From assembly GCA_963693285.1 (NCBI GenBank), contig OY848918.1:9303156-9367155 (forward strand): a stretch of DNA of 64,000 bases, given 5' to 3'. A program made the position numbers and the translations under genes. Below, piece after piece: positions 34,801 through 48,300 of this stretch (position 1 is the stretch's first letter; every line of letters starts with the position of its first letter). This DNA comes from Xestospongia muta. Taxonomy: Eukaryota > Porifera > Demospongiae > Haplosclerida > Petrosiidae. The notes beneath the pieces were generated by a model. It was not told where the DNA came from and did not search any database. It was given only the letters and a program-made list of their open reading frames with translations.

Positions 34801-37800
34801 TTATAATTATGTAGAGCTATCTGCCACAGATTAAGCAAATCATGACTCTATGATAAGATATGTTTACAGATTATTTTCAATATTTTGTTATATCATAGAA
34901 GGACTTGATTTATGTCTATTTTAATAATGATTATTTTTCCTACATATTATCATCATAATAAATTAAACAACATTATGATAAACTAGTGTGTTTCTTTCTA
35001 GAGAGCAGTCCTTATTTGTATCGGTGTGTGATTGTATGTGTATGCTACAACCAAATTACAATCATCAATGCTATTGAGTTAACTAACAGTATTACAGTAA
35101 TTTACTATAATAGAATGCTTATGTTAATTGTAGCATGAAGATTAAGTACTAATCATCTGTTTAGTCTAGTCATAACTCTTGTGTGACTGTTGTCTCTTAG
35201 ATGTATTAGCAATGTATGAGATCAGTCAGATGAGTACATCTTTTATGTGTGGATAACTTATATTTCCTTAACTGTGTATCATTCACTGTAAAAAATGATG
35301 ATTGATTTAACCATCATTTTGTTATACAGGTTACAATTGCAAACTTATTTTTGTCAAAAAGTAATCATAATAATGTTTTTATTACTAATGTACTACTGTT
35401 TATGTAGCTACAAAACCATCAATCTCATAGTACATCAGTAATCAAAATAGTATTATGTTTACATTTTGTATATGCAACCTGTATAACAATGTATTGGTTA
35501 ATTCAACTAATCAATCTGTTGGCAATTCCCTACTGTATGTGTCCTGAGAATTTCATAGCTATGTTTACTAATCTCAGAGATGTGATAAACACAACCATAT
35601 TCATGAATTAACTACTAGTTGCTCTGATCACCAGATAACAGAGAACTTAGCATAAAGAACATTGTATATTTGGTACATATGTTTGGTCTAATATTAAATT
35701 CTAAAGTGAAATGTCTCTATTGTGGACAGTTTGGTACCTCTTAGAAACTACCTGTGTTATATAGGGGTGTTCTCAATAGAGTCATTTACAATGCTGTATG
35801 AATATTACTATAATGTATAATGTCATGGTCAGTCACATGAAATGTGTCACTCATATAATGAAATTATAAGCAGAAGTGAGTGTCATTTTAAGATAAATCC
35901 TATCTAATTCTTATCTATCTAACTTCAAGTTACTATCATATGTCACACTTCATGTCTAATTCTAACTAATTTCCTCAATTATTATTATATTTCTCTTCCT
36001 GTAGACACCACAACAGTTTTTAGACAATTATACTGCTCTGCTACAGGAGCAACGATATCAAAATTTAAATTTAACTGAACTCAGTTTTGGAGGAGATACC
36101 TTTGATACAGTATGGTCTATGGCTATTGGACTTGACAATGCTATGAAACGAATAGCTGTGGGAAATGACAGTGGATGTGAGAAGTTATCAGGAGATTTGG
36201 TACCTTTAGAACAATTTGACTATACTAATGAAAAGATGGGTTGTCTTTTAAGACAAGGTTTTGCTGAAGTTAATTTTCTTGGAATTACAGTGAGTTGTAG
36301 TAGGTAGTAAGTAATTGTTCATCAGGAAGTCTAAACATTAGTCTGGATACTTTAGGGGGTGTGGATTAGTTGATTACACATTGAATTAGTTATTGAAACA
36401 TGAACTTCCTGTTGAACAAAGATTGTTTACAAAATAAGCAATGACATTCACTATGTAACATACAGTGAGCAATGTGATAGTTGCCATAGTAACTCCCATA
36501 GTGATCACTGATACAAAATGAATGTCACTTTTTATTTTTTGCTATGCATATTCAGTATAGTAATAGTTATATAATCCTTTAATATCACAGCTGAGAAGTA
36601 TACATGTCATTATATGACAGCTTACAATTATTTTTTAGACATAACTGCTGAGTGGCAGTTACATTTTTCAGTTTAGAGATATAGTTTGGTAAATCTTCTT
36701 GGCATAAGAATGATATACATATCATGAAAATTGCTGTTTCAACTCCTTGTTATTAATATTGCTATTATCATGTTGTAGCTGAAACTATAATTAGTATTGT
36801 CAGGTTTACAAAGAAACAATAAGTAGTATATGGAAGTTCAATACAGTGAATTTCCTTTCCCAATATAATTATTGCTATATCCATGTGTTTATCCTTTAAA
36901 AATTTTTACTATAAATTTCAGCATTATATATAATCAAAAATGAAGAAATTTTCAATTTTCTAGTATTGTTATACTCTTTCTCCTCCATCTTCATTCTTAT
37001 TATAGGGTCCTGTTATGTTTGACAGAAATGGTAGTCGTTTTGACAATGTTCATCATCTTGTAAAACAATACAGAATATCTGATAGTAAGTGTCTATGACA
37101 TAACATGGTTTATAATGCTCATTTCATTTCTTCCTATAAAGGTAGCAATATGTCCATTTTTCCAGAGACAATAGCTTATATAACTATTGGTGCAAATGAG
37201 ACTACTTTTAAATTCAAACCTGGTGAATCTAATGGACGAATTTGGAAAGGTATACACTATAATATCTCATATTTACATGTACCACAAATGCCTTATCATA
37301 ATCGTGCATTAAAGACATTTTGTTACTAGTATTAATATTTATCTCTAATAGAGGACACTCCTTTACTTAGGAGCCTCACCTGGTTATAGTGTCATCTGTC
37401 AGTTTAGAATGTGTAATATATACTGCCATATCGGTTATAGTACAAACAACATATTCTATAGTATCACTATATTTTATCCCTTAGATGGCATTCCTCCTTA
37501 TGACGGTTTTCCAGAGAAGACTATACATCAAAATCATCTAGCTTTGATTATCATTTATGATATTGCAGCATTTGTTGGTCTCATCTTTGTAGCAGTATGT
37601 CTTGTGTTTAATATTGTCTTTAGAAATAAAAAGTCAGTGACCTGATCTTGTATATGTTAGTTTAATTCTCTCTCCCTGTTTCCTTCTTTCTCTCCCTTCC
37701 TCCTTCCCTTTCTGCCTCCATAGAGCTGTCAAACTTGCCAGTCCTAATTTGAATTATCTCATAATTGTAGGGGCTGCTCTCATGTACATATGTGTCTATT

Positions 37801-39601
37801 TCTATGTACACTCCTCAACAGTAATGGATATACAGACTGCTTTCTGTAATGTAAGATATAATGCATACATTTTGCCACCAAATTATCAATAACTGGGCCG
37901 TTTAAAATTGACAGACATCACGTTAAAACACTAAATTCCTAATCAGCAATGCTTTGTATAATGTCTTCATCAGGCTTTTATAAAGTTGAAAGTAGAGTGA
38001 TTGTGTCTTCGAAAGATTGTTACTTTTTATAATAACCCTAACACTTTTTCACACAGATTCGATTTTGGTTGTTCTCTTTGGGGTATACTCTTTGTTTCGC
38101 TGTCATTCTTTCTAAAACATGGAGAGTTTATTATATCTTTTATAATCCAACTACTCAAAAGAAGGTTTGTTACTTATTAACCACATGGTGCTCTATAAAC
38201 TCTCACTCTCAGGCATTAAAAGATTGGGTTTTGTTTGTTGCAGTGTTAGTTATAGTGGCTATTGATTTGATCATTATTTTAATTGGGTCTGTCATTCCTC
38301 AGTCACGACTGATAGCTACAGAAACAGAAGACACACAGCATCCACAGACAACAACAGTAAGTAATTTCCGTATGTTTTATGTTATGTATTTTGTTATGTT
38401 ATATACAACCAGCTTTGACCAGCAGAATGGTCTGAAATTTTAAAATTTAATTTGATAGTTACAAAGTCATTGCCAGTCAGTTATTTCTATATAGTTCATA
38501 TAACAAACAATATAATAAAGCAACATGAAGCTTAGGAAATAATCATATATGTTTTAAAACAAATACACACCTATTTATTGAAAAACAAACTGTAGAAGAA
38601 AAAATGTATGGAGGAAATGAGAGAATGATTAAGGATGGAAACTATTAAGCTATGTTTTTCTTACAGTTAACATTTTTTTTGTGTTGTATCTAGACTGATG
38701 GTATCTTTGTAAATAACTTCATCTATGTGTGTGCTCAGAGTGGATCACAAATTTGGCTAGCAGTCTCCTTTTCATACAAAGCATTGTTACAACTAGTAGC
38801 AATATTTATGGCATTTCATACTCGTCGTATAAAAGTTAAAGCTCTCAATGACTCAAAGGAAATAGCTGTCATTATCTATATCAACAGTATTATACTTACA
38901 TTGTTAGCAGTGACACAGTTTGCTCTTGAAACTTACCATGATGTATATGCTGCCTTGTTTGGACTAGCTTTACTGGTAGATGCAACTCTGTTCTTAGGGC
39001 TCATGTTCATTCCAAAGGTAAGACTGATTTCCACACATTAAGTAAACTTGATGTACACTAAATTTAAAGGCTCAATCATATTCCTATTGTATGACTCAAT
39101 TCTATTTACTAGAATCCGTATTTCATTTATAACGTATATTTTATCACAACAGATGGTTAGTCTATATATTGATCCAAATGGAGAGAACGTTTTTAGTCAT
39201 TCTCTACCAACAAATCACCCAACACATACTGGACATACTACTACTAATGGATATACTAACGAGTCAGCAGAGGAGATTATTAGCACCCTACAAGCTAGAA
39301 TAAAAGAATTGGAGTCAAATAAAGTGACTACACAAGAGGTAGGTACATATTTCAGGACACTGAATTCTGGATACAAAAACCTATATATCTAAAATTAAAC
39401 TTAGTAAGTAGGGACAGTTTCCAATTTCCCAAAGTGTCAACTATAAAAACTGTAATCTACTTCATCCCTCCTTATTTTCAATAACAATTTCGTTTCATAC
39501 ATTTAGAGGTGAATATAATAAAACATATCTATATTTTATTTTAGAACAAGACTGAACAGGAGTTAGTGCCTACATTAAAAATTGAAGAAAAAGAAATGTA
39601 G
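31876..39601 (+). CDS. Gene D: GABA-B-like metabotropic receptor, 16 exons, 832 aa
   Basis: Exons: 31876-32112, 32567-32704, 33379-33549, 33635-33745, 34118-34189, 34423-34626, 36005-36289, 37006-37084, 37142-37249, 37485-37632, 37724-37850, 38057-38164, 38213-38356, 38694-39017, 39153-39338, 39545-39601. All GT-AG and in frame. Exon 8 has one extra His codon. The ligand domain is the most diverged of the five in exons 3-4 (AYAAADQVLND, TQKESLFES, VTTVLRNLFKS), so binding may differ. The membrane and tail regions are like C-F. Introns 6 and 9 differ from B, C and E: the MITE-like piece is in intron 6 and absent from intron 9. The 5' flank is transposon sequence with a THAP start codon 124 bp away, facing outward. 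Confidence 0.9.
35285..35515. mobile_element. MITE-like insertion in intron 6 of gene D
   Basis: Starts ACTGTAAAAAATGATG and matches the intron 9 element of B, C and E through taatcataa..., gtactactgtttatgtagct and the catcaatctcatagtacatc part. Its right end lacks the TTTTACAGT terminus and joins tctgttggcaattcc directly. Relative to B about 140 bp of the original intron are gone. F carries the same arrangement (58651-58897). Confidence 0.55.
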
Positions 39602-39894
39602 TTTTAATGCAGTTTGTACTAATTAATGAATTTATGTATGTAGTGTTTGAATGCACTCATATTATAATACCTGATGCCTGTCACATGTTTTTGTCAATGT
39701 ACAGTTTCTTGTTAGAATTGAACTTACACTTAAAAAATAACTTTTGAAATCATAATTTTAACAGAATAATGGATAGTACAATCATTATAATTTCCAATCA
39801 TGCATTATTTTGTTACACTAGTTGAAGAAGTTATTGAAATAATATACAAGTCTTGTTGCACTATGAAAAATTAAAAGTTCAAAATTTATTTCTT

Positions 39895-40782
39895 AAATTA
39901 CTTCATTGATAACAACCGATGAAAAATTCCACCTCTTGTATCAACCGATGCTCAGTGTTCCTCAATAGCTGCATGAAGGTGAACATCTTATCTCATACCC
40001 TCAAGACATATCAATGAGCTGCTGAAACACATACTATTAAACCAAAATAGCTATAAGTCTCAATAGAAGTAAAAGCCATCTCATACATGAGAGAATTCCA
40101 GGTCCATCAATAACATTTCCATATTAAAAACACCAGGGTAATAGCAGACCCAATATCAATGTAAATAGTTTGTAGAAACCAAAAGAGTCCTATCACCATT
40201 CCATGCATACCAAATGGTGCTTGACTACACAAAAATTCAAAAATGCATCAATACATCTGCTGCACCAGTCAATAGAGATAATATTAACAAGACCAAGTAC
40301 GAAATATTGACTATTTGGTCTCCTTGTATATATGTATATTATAAAACAACTAATATGAACTTGATCTGTTGTTAATTGACCGATTAAGTCTATTAAGAAC
40401 ACAGAGAACATTGATAGAGTCAACCATATTGTATGTCAATTGCAAGTGTTTTTAATGAATTTATAAGGATATACTCTAACTTTGGAAAGAGAGGAAAACT
40501 CAAGTAATGGACCAACAATTATGATAATAATAAATAAAGGGTGTATTGCCATTTAAACCTTTCTCACCATTTTTATAATGGCAAACAAAATTTGATCTCC
40601 ATATTTTATTTGAAAAGGATCTGATGCTATTAGAAAAGGAGAGAGCGCAACTAACACAGCTAAAATATGAAAAGGTTTTTACATTTCAACTTCTTCATGT
40701 GTATATGGTCCACCATACTTGTCTTTAGCAAAATCAGTTCTCTTTGGTATGTAAGGCCAGTATGTAAAGGCACGTTTTTACA
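39895..40782 (-). pseudogene. Decayed POT/SLC15-type transporter fragment (copy 3)
   Basis: Very close to copy 2 behind gene C, with the same frame break after EEVE. This supports a recent duplication of the block from the 3' end of one receptor to the 5' end of the next. Confidence 0.65.
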
Positions 40783-40989
40783 ATACTTGTTTGGAATGCA
40801 TACTTGACAATTTTTAGACTATTCTGTAGGGATCAGTAATAGAAAACCTTTCAAATCTACAATAAAAGTGAAAATGAAGACTCAAAGAAAGAGTGAATAA
40901 AGCAAATGTCATTGTGCTAATTGTTATAGTTCTTGCTAAAAGTGATATGTCACTTTAACATATGAATTTGTTATATGAGTTCATACATG

Positions 40990-42334
40990 AAGATTACGGA
41001 AATGTCCATATTCTTCAAATCATTCCTTGAAAAAACAAATAACTCCTCTTTTTGACTAATAAGTAGAGATGATAGGAAGTTCACACTGAATGTGTACCAT
41101 GCTTATTACTTTCAAGTTCAGGCACAGCTGAAGTTTTCCCATGCTCATTATTGTGACTTTGTAATATGGAGACTATCTACAGTGCTAGTGTCTTCCTCCT
41201 CATTACACATAATGAAGTTAACAGGTAGCATTGACTGTAAGATAGTATATTTTTGCCTGACTAGGCCAATTATTCTTTCCACACGAATACAGACATGAGA
41301 TAGTTGACGAGAGAAATCCACATCAGCTTTGCTCAGATGTTTTTTTCCTCGAGTAAAAGGAGGTAGTTTTACTACAGCACAGTAAAGGCCAGTACTGTCA
41401 TGTATATTAAAACCCTTATCAGCCAAAACTATATCATGATCACCTGGTAGCAGGGTTGTTGTAATCAGTAATTGTAAGAGGACCCAATCGAATATACAAT
41501 ATATCAATCCATTTCCTCACATATCGTGCAATAGTTGACTGATTAACTCCAAATCTGTATGCAAGATCCTGATCCCCTAGATTAAGGCACAGTATCATCA
41601 AAACCATGCCATAACAAGCTACTGAAAGCACGAAAGGGAAGCATTGCTGTTGCTTTGTACAGCAGAAGATACAAAGCTGAAGACTGCCATTAAAGTTTCA
41701 TAATTAGGTAGTCCATATAATATTTCACCTTCACTTTCTCATCTTGAAAATATTCCTCAGTATAAAAATTCTGTATTGTTTGTAACTTTTTCAATTGCTC
41801 ACATTCTTTCAAACTCTTGAATTCATCCTTTGCAGTAGCACATTCGAAATCAACTTCGAGTTCTCCCTCTTCTGCTGTTCATTCTCCTTCATCACATCCT
41901 GGTTGCATATCAAAAGTTTCTGCCTATCTGCTTCCATCTCTTCTGTTTGCTTGTCTGTGTTCTCTATTCTCCTCTTCTTTGCTGACGATGCTCTTTCAAA
42001 CCTTCCATATCCTTCGCCAGCTTTCGTTTAAGGGGACTCTTGGTGTGGGCGAGAACGGAGGGTACGTAATCGGTAGAAAGTGGATCGTTGCTCTTTTCTC
42101 CTGAAAGGAAGTGAGCGCTGTATATCCATGAATACTCCGTAGGCATCCAGTTCTTGCGTCCCACGGCAGCCACCCAACGACCTCTTCGCTCTACATCTTC
42201 AGGAAAGCGGTAAAGTGAATTCGAGAGCCTTTTGTGTAACGATTAATACAGCCTACTGCACAACAGCTTTGAGCCATGTTTCCTTTTGCCACTCAAAATG
42301 GCGGATAACGCTCACGTCATCTAGCTCCGCCCAC
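40990..42334. mobile_element. ISL2EU-like transposon, copy 2 (internally deleted)
   Basis: Same left and right joints as copy 1, but about 730 bp shorter. At 41477/41478 the first 27 bp of the nested hAT element (from 41451, after CCTGGTAG at 41443-41450) run straight into gaggacccaatcg, which in copy 1 lies near 30953. The DDE core with its first two acidic residues is lost, and only the HTH part and the C-terminal piece remain. The HTH part has Gln where copies 1 and 3 have a stop. YqaJ fragment at 41078-41215. Confidence 0.7.
41148..42276 (-). pseudogene. THAP-DDE transposase remnant, copy 2
   Basis: Read from the THAP start at about 42276 downward: THAP finger, coiled coil, HTH (LGDQDLAYRFGVNQSTIARY), then the deletion joint, then GDHDIVLADKGFNIHDSTG with FTRGKKHLSK and RVERIIGLVRQKY. 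An extra two codons (GDHDIV against GDIV) are present. It cannot encode an active nuclease because the central core is missing. Confidence 0.7.
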
Positions 42335-42399
42335 TGATAACCTCTATTAAGTCGAGTAGTTGTCTACGAGTCCTTTCATTTTCCAAGTAATAGTTAACT

Positions 42400-45300
42400 A
42401 TGTATTCTTGTCTCATTAGTTGTCTGTTCTACTCCCTGCTCCATCTCTCTGTTGGTACTCACAGCAGTAATGATGGCAAGTTTCCCCTCCACTTTGCATA
42501 TATTACGACAAAGACTGGAGACTTCGTTGCTAGTGGAGGTATACCAGTTGTTGATATGGCACTACAGATAATCAATGAACAAGACGACATTTTGCAGAAT
42601 TATACTCTAAACTATACAGATGTATTGGATTCTGGAGTAAGTGTACTGTATATAGGAACAACACTATCACAGAAAAAAAACATATCACTCTGATTGACGA
42701 CCAATATAATATGACTATTTGCAACAATCCTGATAAATTTACTGTCATAGCTGCTACTAGTCTCGTCCCCAGACCTACTCGCAAGCTAAAGTAGGTCTGG
42801 TCACACGGCTTGACTTTTGTGTCCCCAGTAAGGAATGTGGCGCAGGTGTTGGTATGCAATTAGAGGCAGTGTGAAATATGAATATCATCAAGTAGGTCTG
42901 GGGACGAGACTAGTCTAATAGTATTTATATTTTGTTTAAACTTTTGTTTATTTGTTTATTTCTTTGAATACATTTAAACAGGACTTACATAGAAAGTTTA
43001 AACGTATTCAAAGAAATAAATAAATCAACAAAAGTACTAGTTTAAGCAAAATGTGAAAGCTATAACAATGTGTCTCAATAAAGATTATTGCATATTCAGT
43101 CCATAATCTCTTTGATTTATTATCATTCCAACATCTATAGTATTATTTGCCAGTATTACTTAGTTTGTTAACTCAACCTGGGGCATTTGTAATCATTAAT
43201 TTAGATGTATTTATGCTACCAGTTCATCTATCAACAAGTTTTGAATATGAAATTTAAACATGGAGCCTCCACTTCTTTTAATTTAAGTTATAAATAACAT
43301 TGTTTACAAATTAAGAAAAGTTGAATCCAGTGTATTATTGCTACATAGCAGGTTTGATACAATTCTAATCCTAATTGATTAGTAAATAGTAATCACTAAG
43401 TATTTAAAACTAATTGTAATTCTAATTGTAATTATGAAATTATTATCTACTGTACATAAGTAGAAAATTTGCAAACTCCTACTATTTCATAACACTTTAT
43501 CACTATTTAATTTTTATGTTTGAATTGACCAAGAACACATATTTTTAATCTATTGACCTTACTGTATCTTTTAAAGGAATTTATATAGTAGAGTAATGAC
43601 TAGAGTAGGAATGACAATATGAAATTCCATATTCAAAACTTGTTAATAGATGAACTGGTAGCATAAATACATAAATACATAAATGATTACAAATTATATT
43701 CATATTTCACACTACCTCTAATTACATACCAACACCCGCACCACATTCCTTACTGGGGACACAAAAGTCAAGCTGTGTGACCAGACCTACTTTAGCTTGC
43801 GAGTAGGTCTGGGGACGAGACTAAGCTGCTACATGTGTGAAATTATCACAACAAGAAAAGCGAGATGTAACAACTTTGTACTCCCATGTATACATACCTG
43901 TATAGTAGTAGAATATAAATGTATGATGTTACCATTTGGTAGATTAATACATTGCATATTAAAATATATATAGACCACTTCATATGATATAACATCATAA
44001 ATTCTAATCTATTAAAGGAGAGAACACTAATCAAATTGTTCATGCTTCTTATCATAATTTTACTATTAACAATAATGGCATTATGCTCAGTAGATATTTT
44101 TTTTATTTTTAGCAGTTTGTGTCATCAATATCTCCATATACAGTATTTGTTTTCTTACTCACACAGTGTAGTCAAACTACCTCTTTGGATGCTTTCTTTG
44201 AACTATTTCAAAGTAACACAACTTTTGTGACATTGATTGGCTGTGGTTGCTCACCAGCAACTATACCTGTAGCAGAAATCAGCCACTACTGGAATATACC
44301 ACAGGTAAAAGAAGCAACTACAAATATATAAAACAAGAAGTAATTTTAAACAAGTATGCATTTCCAAGTTGATTTTGATATTTAGACCCAAACGAAGGAA
44401 TTCGCTTTTTGATTAAGTCATAAGTAAATTGACATCAATGTAATTTTCACTTTCATTGCGTCAAAGAAAAATAGTATAATGTCATTTCTTGAAGAGTTCA
44501 CGGACTTATTAGAGCATAACAATAACTTATGATCTCAGAAACAGTTTACCTTTTCAGTGTTGTATTCGAGTTAACAGGGAAAGAATACAGAGATTCAGTG
44601 AGATTCTCCAAGCTTAAGACCTAGCCCAAGTGGGACAGTCCAAATCTTGGGCAGAATACTTTAATGCTTAATGCTTAGGACTTAGGGAGAGAGATCAGTT
44701 TTTATAATATCTGAGTCTAGGAATGTCACACTGGGCTTCTGTGGAAAAAGGATACACTTATACTATTTATTCTACATACTGCTGATCAAATCAGTTTATT
44801 TACATTCTACTGATTCACCATGGCAACAAAATGACCACTCAGAGTATCACGCAACAGGATAGTTTAATTATACTTTAATATGTGATATAGACCTCTAGTT
44901 ATATGTTATCACCATAATAAAATTTTGTTGGTATACTAAAATATTTAACCATACAATATGCAAACGCATTCTCTCTCTCTCTCTCTCTCTCTCTCATTCC
45001 AATATTGTAGATAGCTTTTGCAGCAGCTGCTCAAGTTCTCAATGATCGTAAACGTTTTAGAAACTTTTTTCGGCCACTTCCGTCTTTTAATTATATTCCG
45101 GCATCATTAGCGCAGTTAATGAGAAAATTTGAGTGGAGACAGATGGCAATTATCACTCAGGAAGAGAGCCTGTTTCAAGGAGTAAGTATTTAGTGCATCA
45201 TTTGCAATATGGGACTGACTCTCTTTAATTGCAATTCGTTTAAACTTTACTCTTTCTCTTTTCCCTTGAGGTAACCAATGTTCTCAGTAAAATTTTTAAG

Positions 45301-48300
45301 TCAGAAAATTGGTTACTAGATTCATCAGTGTCTTTTAAAACAGGAGTAGATCCCTTTCCATATGATGCTGTATTTGACAGAGTGAGATAATCAATACATA
45401 AATTGTATATTATTTAAGTGTGTTTACATTTACTTTGACCTTTGTTTTTCTAAAGAATAAATTGTCCATTAATATACATTTGTAATCAATTCATTTGACT
45501 GTTTCAAAGTTAGCTATATTTTGTGTAAACAATGCATTCTCATGAGAACACATGTTTAAACTTGTTTAAACTTCACCCTTTCTTTTTTCCCATGAAGTAA
45601 CTATTGTTCTTACATAAATTTGTGTATTATGAAGATAATGAGGTGATTAAGTGGTTTACAAGGTCAACGTTTATGTGAATAGACTTTAATAAATTCATTT
45701 AAACAGCTGTATGTCTACTTCATTTCCTCATTGTCTAATATTTTGCTATAGATGAATGCAGAGAAATATAGAATTATACACATCAATTCATATCCTGAAT
45801 ATGCTTACCATATTCTGTGTGAAGTGAGTGACACACTAGACTACACAAAGGATGGATTAATGGATGAATAGAGCTATGTATATGTGTCTATATGATCATA
45901 GTGGTCACATTTTGTGTGTAATACCACAAGTGGATAAGTTATTAAGAACAGACGATTACTCTAGTTTATATGGTTGTCATTCCAAGCTAACTGTATCACT
46001 GAATTCTCACAATACATTATTCTAACCACCTAATATTATCTGTTATGATAGGCTTACTACAGAAATATGTATGCACCTACTTACGTCTGGATCTTACCAA
46101 TGTGGTATAATGCTGATTGGTGGGATGATGTCATACCTGTTAACTCATCCTGTACAATTGATGTTAGGTTGGCAGTTCTTAATGGTACAATAGGGACTGT
46201 CCCTGATGGGTTCTTTGTTATGGAGAACAGATCAAGGGTGTCTCTCTCTGGACTGGTAAGATATGTGCTATTGTTTGTATGAAGTGTTAGTGATGTGGGT
46301 TTGTTAAACATGTTTCTAAATTAGAACTACCACATGCCATAACTAAGTATTGAACAACTACACATTATATCTAAATATAGAACTACTATGTCATGTCATG
46401 TCTATATATAGAATTGTTATACAATAGATTTATAATTATGTAGAGCTATCTGCCACAGATTAAGCAAATCATGACTCTATGATAAGACATGTTTACAGAT
46501 TATTTTCAATACTTTGTTATATCATAAAGGGACATGATTTATGTCTATTTTAATAATGATTATTTTTCCTATATATTATCATCATAATAAATTAAACAAT
46601 ATTATGATAATCCAATGTGTTTCTTTCTAGAGAGCAGTCCTTATTTGTATTGGTGTGTGATTGTATGTGTATGCTACAACCAAATTACAATCATCAATGC
46701 TATTGAGTTAACTAACAGTATTACAGTAATTTACTATAATAGAATGCTTATGTTAGTTATAGTATGAAGATTAAGTACTAATCATCTGTTTAGTCTAGTC
46801 ATAACTCTCATGTGACTATTGTCTCTTAGATGTAATAGCAATGTATGAGATCAGATGAGTACATCCTTTATGTGTGCATAACTTATATTTCCTCAACTGT
46901 AAATCATTTAGTCTAACATGAGTAGTTTGTTATTATTGTTTTGTAATCTAATTTACACATATGTAAATTGAAAAATTATTTTTAGAAGTTTGTTTCTTCC
47001 ATATAAGCTAGTTTGATAAACACTATCTCTTGGCAATTCCCTACTGTATGTGTCCTAAGAATTTCATAGCTATGTTTACTAGTCTCAGAGAGGTGATAAA
47101 TAAACACAACCATATTTATGAATTAACTACTTGCTCTGATCAACAGATAACAGAGAACCTAGCATAAAGAACATTGTATAGTTGGTACATACGTTTGGTC
47201 TAATATTAAATTCTAAAGTGAAATATCTCTATTGTAGACAGTTTGGGACCTCTTAGAAACTACCTGTGTTATATAGGGGTGTTCTCAATAGAGTGATTTA
47301 CAATGCTGTATGAATATTACTATAATGTATAATGTAATGGTCAGTCAGTATCTGTTGTTTGACTTACAAAGACTTTCAAATTAAAACCTAAATAAAATAA
47401 CATAAAACCTGTACTCATGTACTGAAATTATAAGTAGGATTGAGTGTCTATAATTTCTTATCTAATTCTTATCTAACTAACTTCAGGTGACTGTCACATC
47501 TGTAAGGTTACTGTCAGATTACTGTCAGGTTACTGTCACCGTGTGTCTAATTCTAACTAACTTCCTCAATTATTGTCACATTTCTCTTCCTGTAGACACC
47601 ACAGCAGTTTTTAGACAATTATACTGCTCTGCTACAGGAGCAACGATATCAAACTTTAAATTTAACTGAGCTTAGTGTTGGAGCAGTTACCTTTGATACA
47701 GTATGGTCTATGGCTATTGGACTTGACAATGCTATGAAACGAATAGCTGTGAAAAATGACAGTGGATGTGAGAAGTTATCAGGAGATTTGGTACCTTTGG
47801 AACAATTTGATTATACCAATGAAAAGATGGGTTGTCTTTTAAGACAAGGTTTTGCTGAAGTTAATTTTCTTGGAATTACAGTGAGTTGTAGTAGGTAGTA
47901 ACTAATTGTCCATCAGGAAGTATAACCTTTAGTCTGGATACTTTAGGGGGTGTGGATTAGTTGATTACACATTGAATTAGTGATTGAAACATGAGCTTCC
48001 TGTTGAACAAAGATTGTTTACAAAATAAGCAATGACATTCACTGTGTAACATACAGTGAGCAATGTGATAGTTGCCATAGTAACTGCCATAGTGTTCACT
48101 GGTACAAAATGAATGTCACTTTTTATTTTTTGCTATGTATATTCATTAAACTAATAGTTATTAATCCTTTAATATCACAGCTGAGAAGTGTACATGTCAT
48201 TATATGACAGCTTACAATTATTTTTTAGACATAACTGCTGAGTGACAGTTACATTTTTTAGTTTAGAGATACAGTCTGGTAAATCTTCTTGGCATAAGAA

